Part shown: in pieces, positions 13,572-13,957 of the stretch | Layout of the letters: the number at the start of each line of letters is the position of its first letter | How positions within the stretch are numbered: position 1 is the stretch's first letter | Assembly: GCA_024413875.1 (NCBI GenBank) | Contig: JAKSVY010000040.1 | Span: 1-13,957 of the forward strand | DNA length: 13,957 bases | Direction of reading: 5' to 3' | Origin: Bacilli bacterium | GTDB taxonomy: Bacteria; Bacillota_I; Bacilli_A; RFN20; CAG-826 | Program-made: the position numbers and the translations under genes | Notes under the pieces: generated by a model | Database searches by the model: none | What the model was told of the DNA's origin: nothing | The model's input: the letters and a program-made list of their open reading frames with translations, nothing else

Positions 13572-13957
13572 ATGGAATTAACACAAACATCTAAAAAAGC
13601 AACATCACCAATAAAGAAACAATTCTTTACTAAGGATTTGTTGTTTTATGTTGTAATGCTGGCTTTCCCAGTAATACAATTCTGCATTTTCTATATAGGT
13701 GTTAATGCACGTAGTTTTGCGTATGCTTTCCAAAACATTAAATTCGTTGATGGACAAATTGTTGTTAAATGGACATTTGATACTTTGAAACAAGCATTTA
13801 TAAATATAACATCTAAAACAATGATGCAGTATATAGGCACATCTTTCCTTGCTTATGTACTTACATACGGTATAGGTACAACGCTCGCGCTTTTATTCTC
13901 TTATTTCATTTATAAGAAATTACCTATGGGTGGAATGTTTAAGGTTTTCTTATTCCT
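13572..13957 (+). CDS. ABC sugar transporter permease, 5' part (cut by window end)
   Basis: An open frame starts at the ATG at 13572 and runs off the end of the window without a stop (128 codons seen). The translation begins MELTQTSKKATSPIKKQF. A hydrophobic helix follows (about 25-45, YVVMLAFPVIQFCIFYIGVN), then an extracellular segment (about 46-80). A second helix begins at YIGTSFLAYVLTYGIGTTLALLFSYF. This is the layout of a MalF/UgpA-type permease N-terminus, where the first helix reads around a FPxIQ/LPxL motif and is followed by a loop. The gap to the binding-protein stop is 6 nt and there is no clear ribosome site, so translation is probably coupled. It should pair with a second permease and an ATPase beyond the window. 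Confidence 0.85.
   Translation, partial: MELTQTSKKATSPIKKQFFTKDLLFYVVMLAFPVIQFCIFYIGVNARSFAYAFQNIKFVDGQIVVKWTFDTLKQAFINITSKTMMQYIGTSFLAYVLTYGIGTTLALLFSYFIYKKLPMGGMFKVFLF

Noticed and set aside
13327..13793. Plus- and minus-strand open frames of 62-80 codons over the end of the lipoprotein gene and the permease
   Set aside because: Both conflict with well-supported genes in another frame; the minus-strand one is the complement of the permease start.
60..13957. Alternative genetic code (TGA as tryptophan), considered because of the Mollicutes-like composition
   Set aside because: Tryptophans in conserved blocks are all TGG, and all nine complete genes end in TAA with no in-frame TGA.
1..13957. 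CRISPR arrays, tRNA or rRNA genes, insertion sequences, toxin-antitoxin or phage genes
   Set aside because: No regularly spaced repeats, tRNA-like cloverleafs, rRNA segments, transposase motifs or terminal inverted repeats flanking a gene were seen on either strand.

Overview
This is an AT-rich window with compact gene spacing. The nine complete genes all end in TAA, and every tryptophan I read is TGG, so the code is the standard one. Three genes (60-788, 10417-11418 and 11916-13565) have AAGGAG ribosome sites 7-8 nt before their ATG. A lipoprotein-type ABC binding protein, a YfhO-family membrane protein and short Bacillus-type PLP decarboxylase architecture point to a low-GC Firmicute. An uncultured gut Bacilli/Erysipelotrichia/Mollicutes-related lineage is my inference; nothing in the window fixes the taxon.

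Layout. 1-60: a bidirectional hairpin terminator. 60-2056 (minus strand): a DUF4886/SGNH-like putative hydrolase downstream of a highly divergent dicarboxylate/amino-acid:cation symporter homologue. 2057-2235: a divergent control region with extended -10 elements on both strands and a perfect 24-bp palindrome. 2236-10371 (plus strand): a very tight five-gene operon (gaps of 2 nt or overlaps of 8-11 nt). It encodes an arginine decarboxylase-agmatine deiminase fusion, N-carbamoylputrescine amidase, an RluA-type pseudouridine synthase, a YfhO-like GT-C membrane protein and a small membrane-anchored surface protein. 10372-10409: a strong bidirectional terminator shared with the convergent GH130 gene. 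10417-11418 (minus): GH130 mannoside phosphorylase. 11419-11915: a 497-bp very AT-rich divergent control region full of inverted repeats. 11916-13957 (plus): an ABC sugar-binding lipoprotein and the 5' part of its first permease, which is cut by the window edge.

How the genes work together. The first two genes of the central operon encode the whole arginine -> agmatine -> N-carbamoylputrescine -> putrescine route in only two polypeptides. Steps 1 and 2 are covalently fused and step 3 overlaps the fusion gene. All catalytic residues I know for the three enzymes are present. There is no putrescine carbamoyltransferase or carbamate kinase, so the module looks biosynthetic rather than ATP-yielding. 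The remaining operon genes suggest a cell-envelope or translation link. On the right, GH130 and the ABC importer are probably a mannoside uptake and phosphorolysis unit, co-regulated from the shared intergenic region.

The most notable items are the decarboxylase-deiminase fusion, the palindromic operator in front of it, and the transporter that has lost several hallmark cation- and substrate-binding residues of its family.
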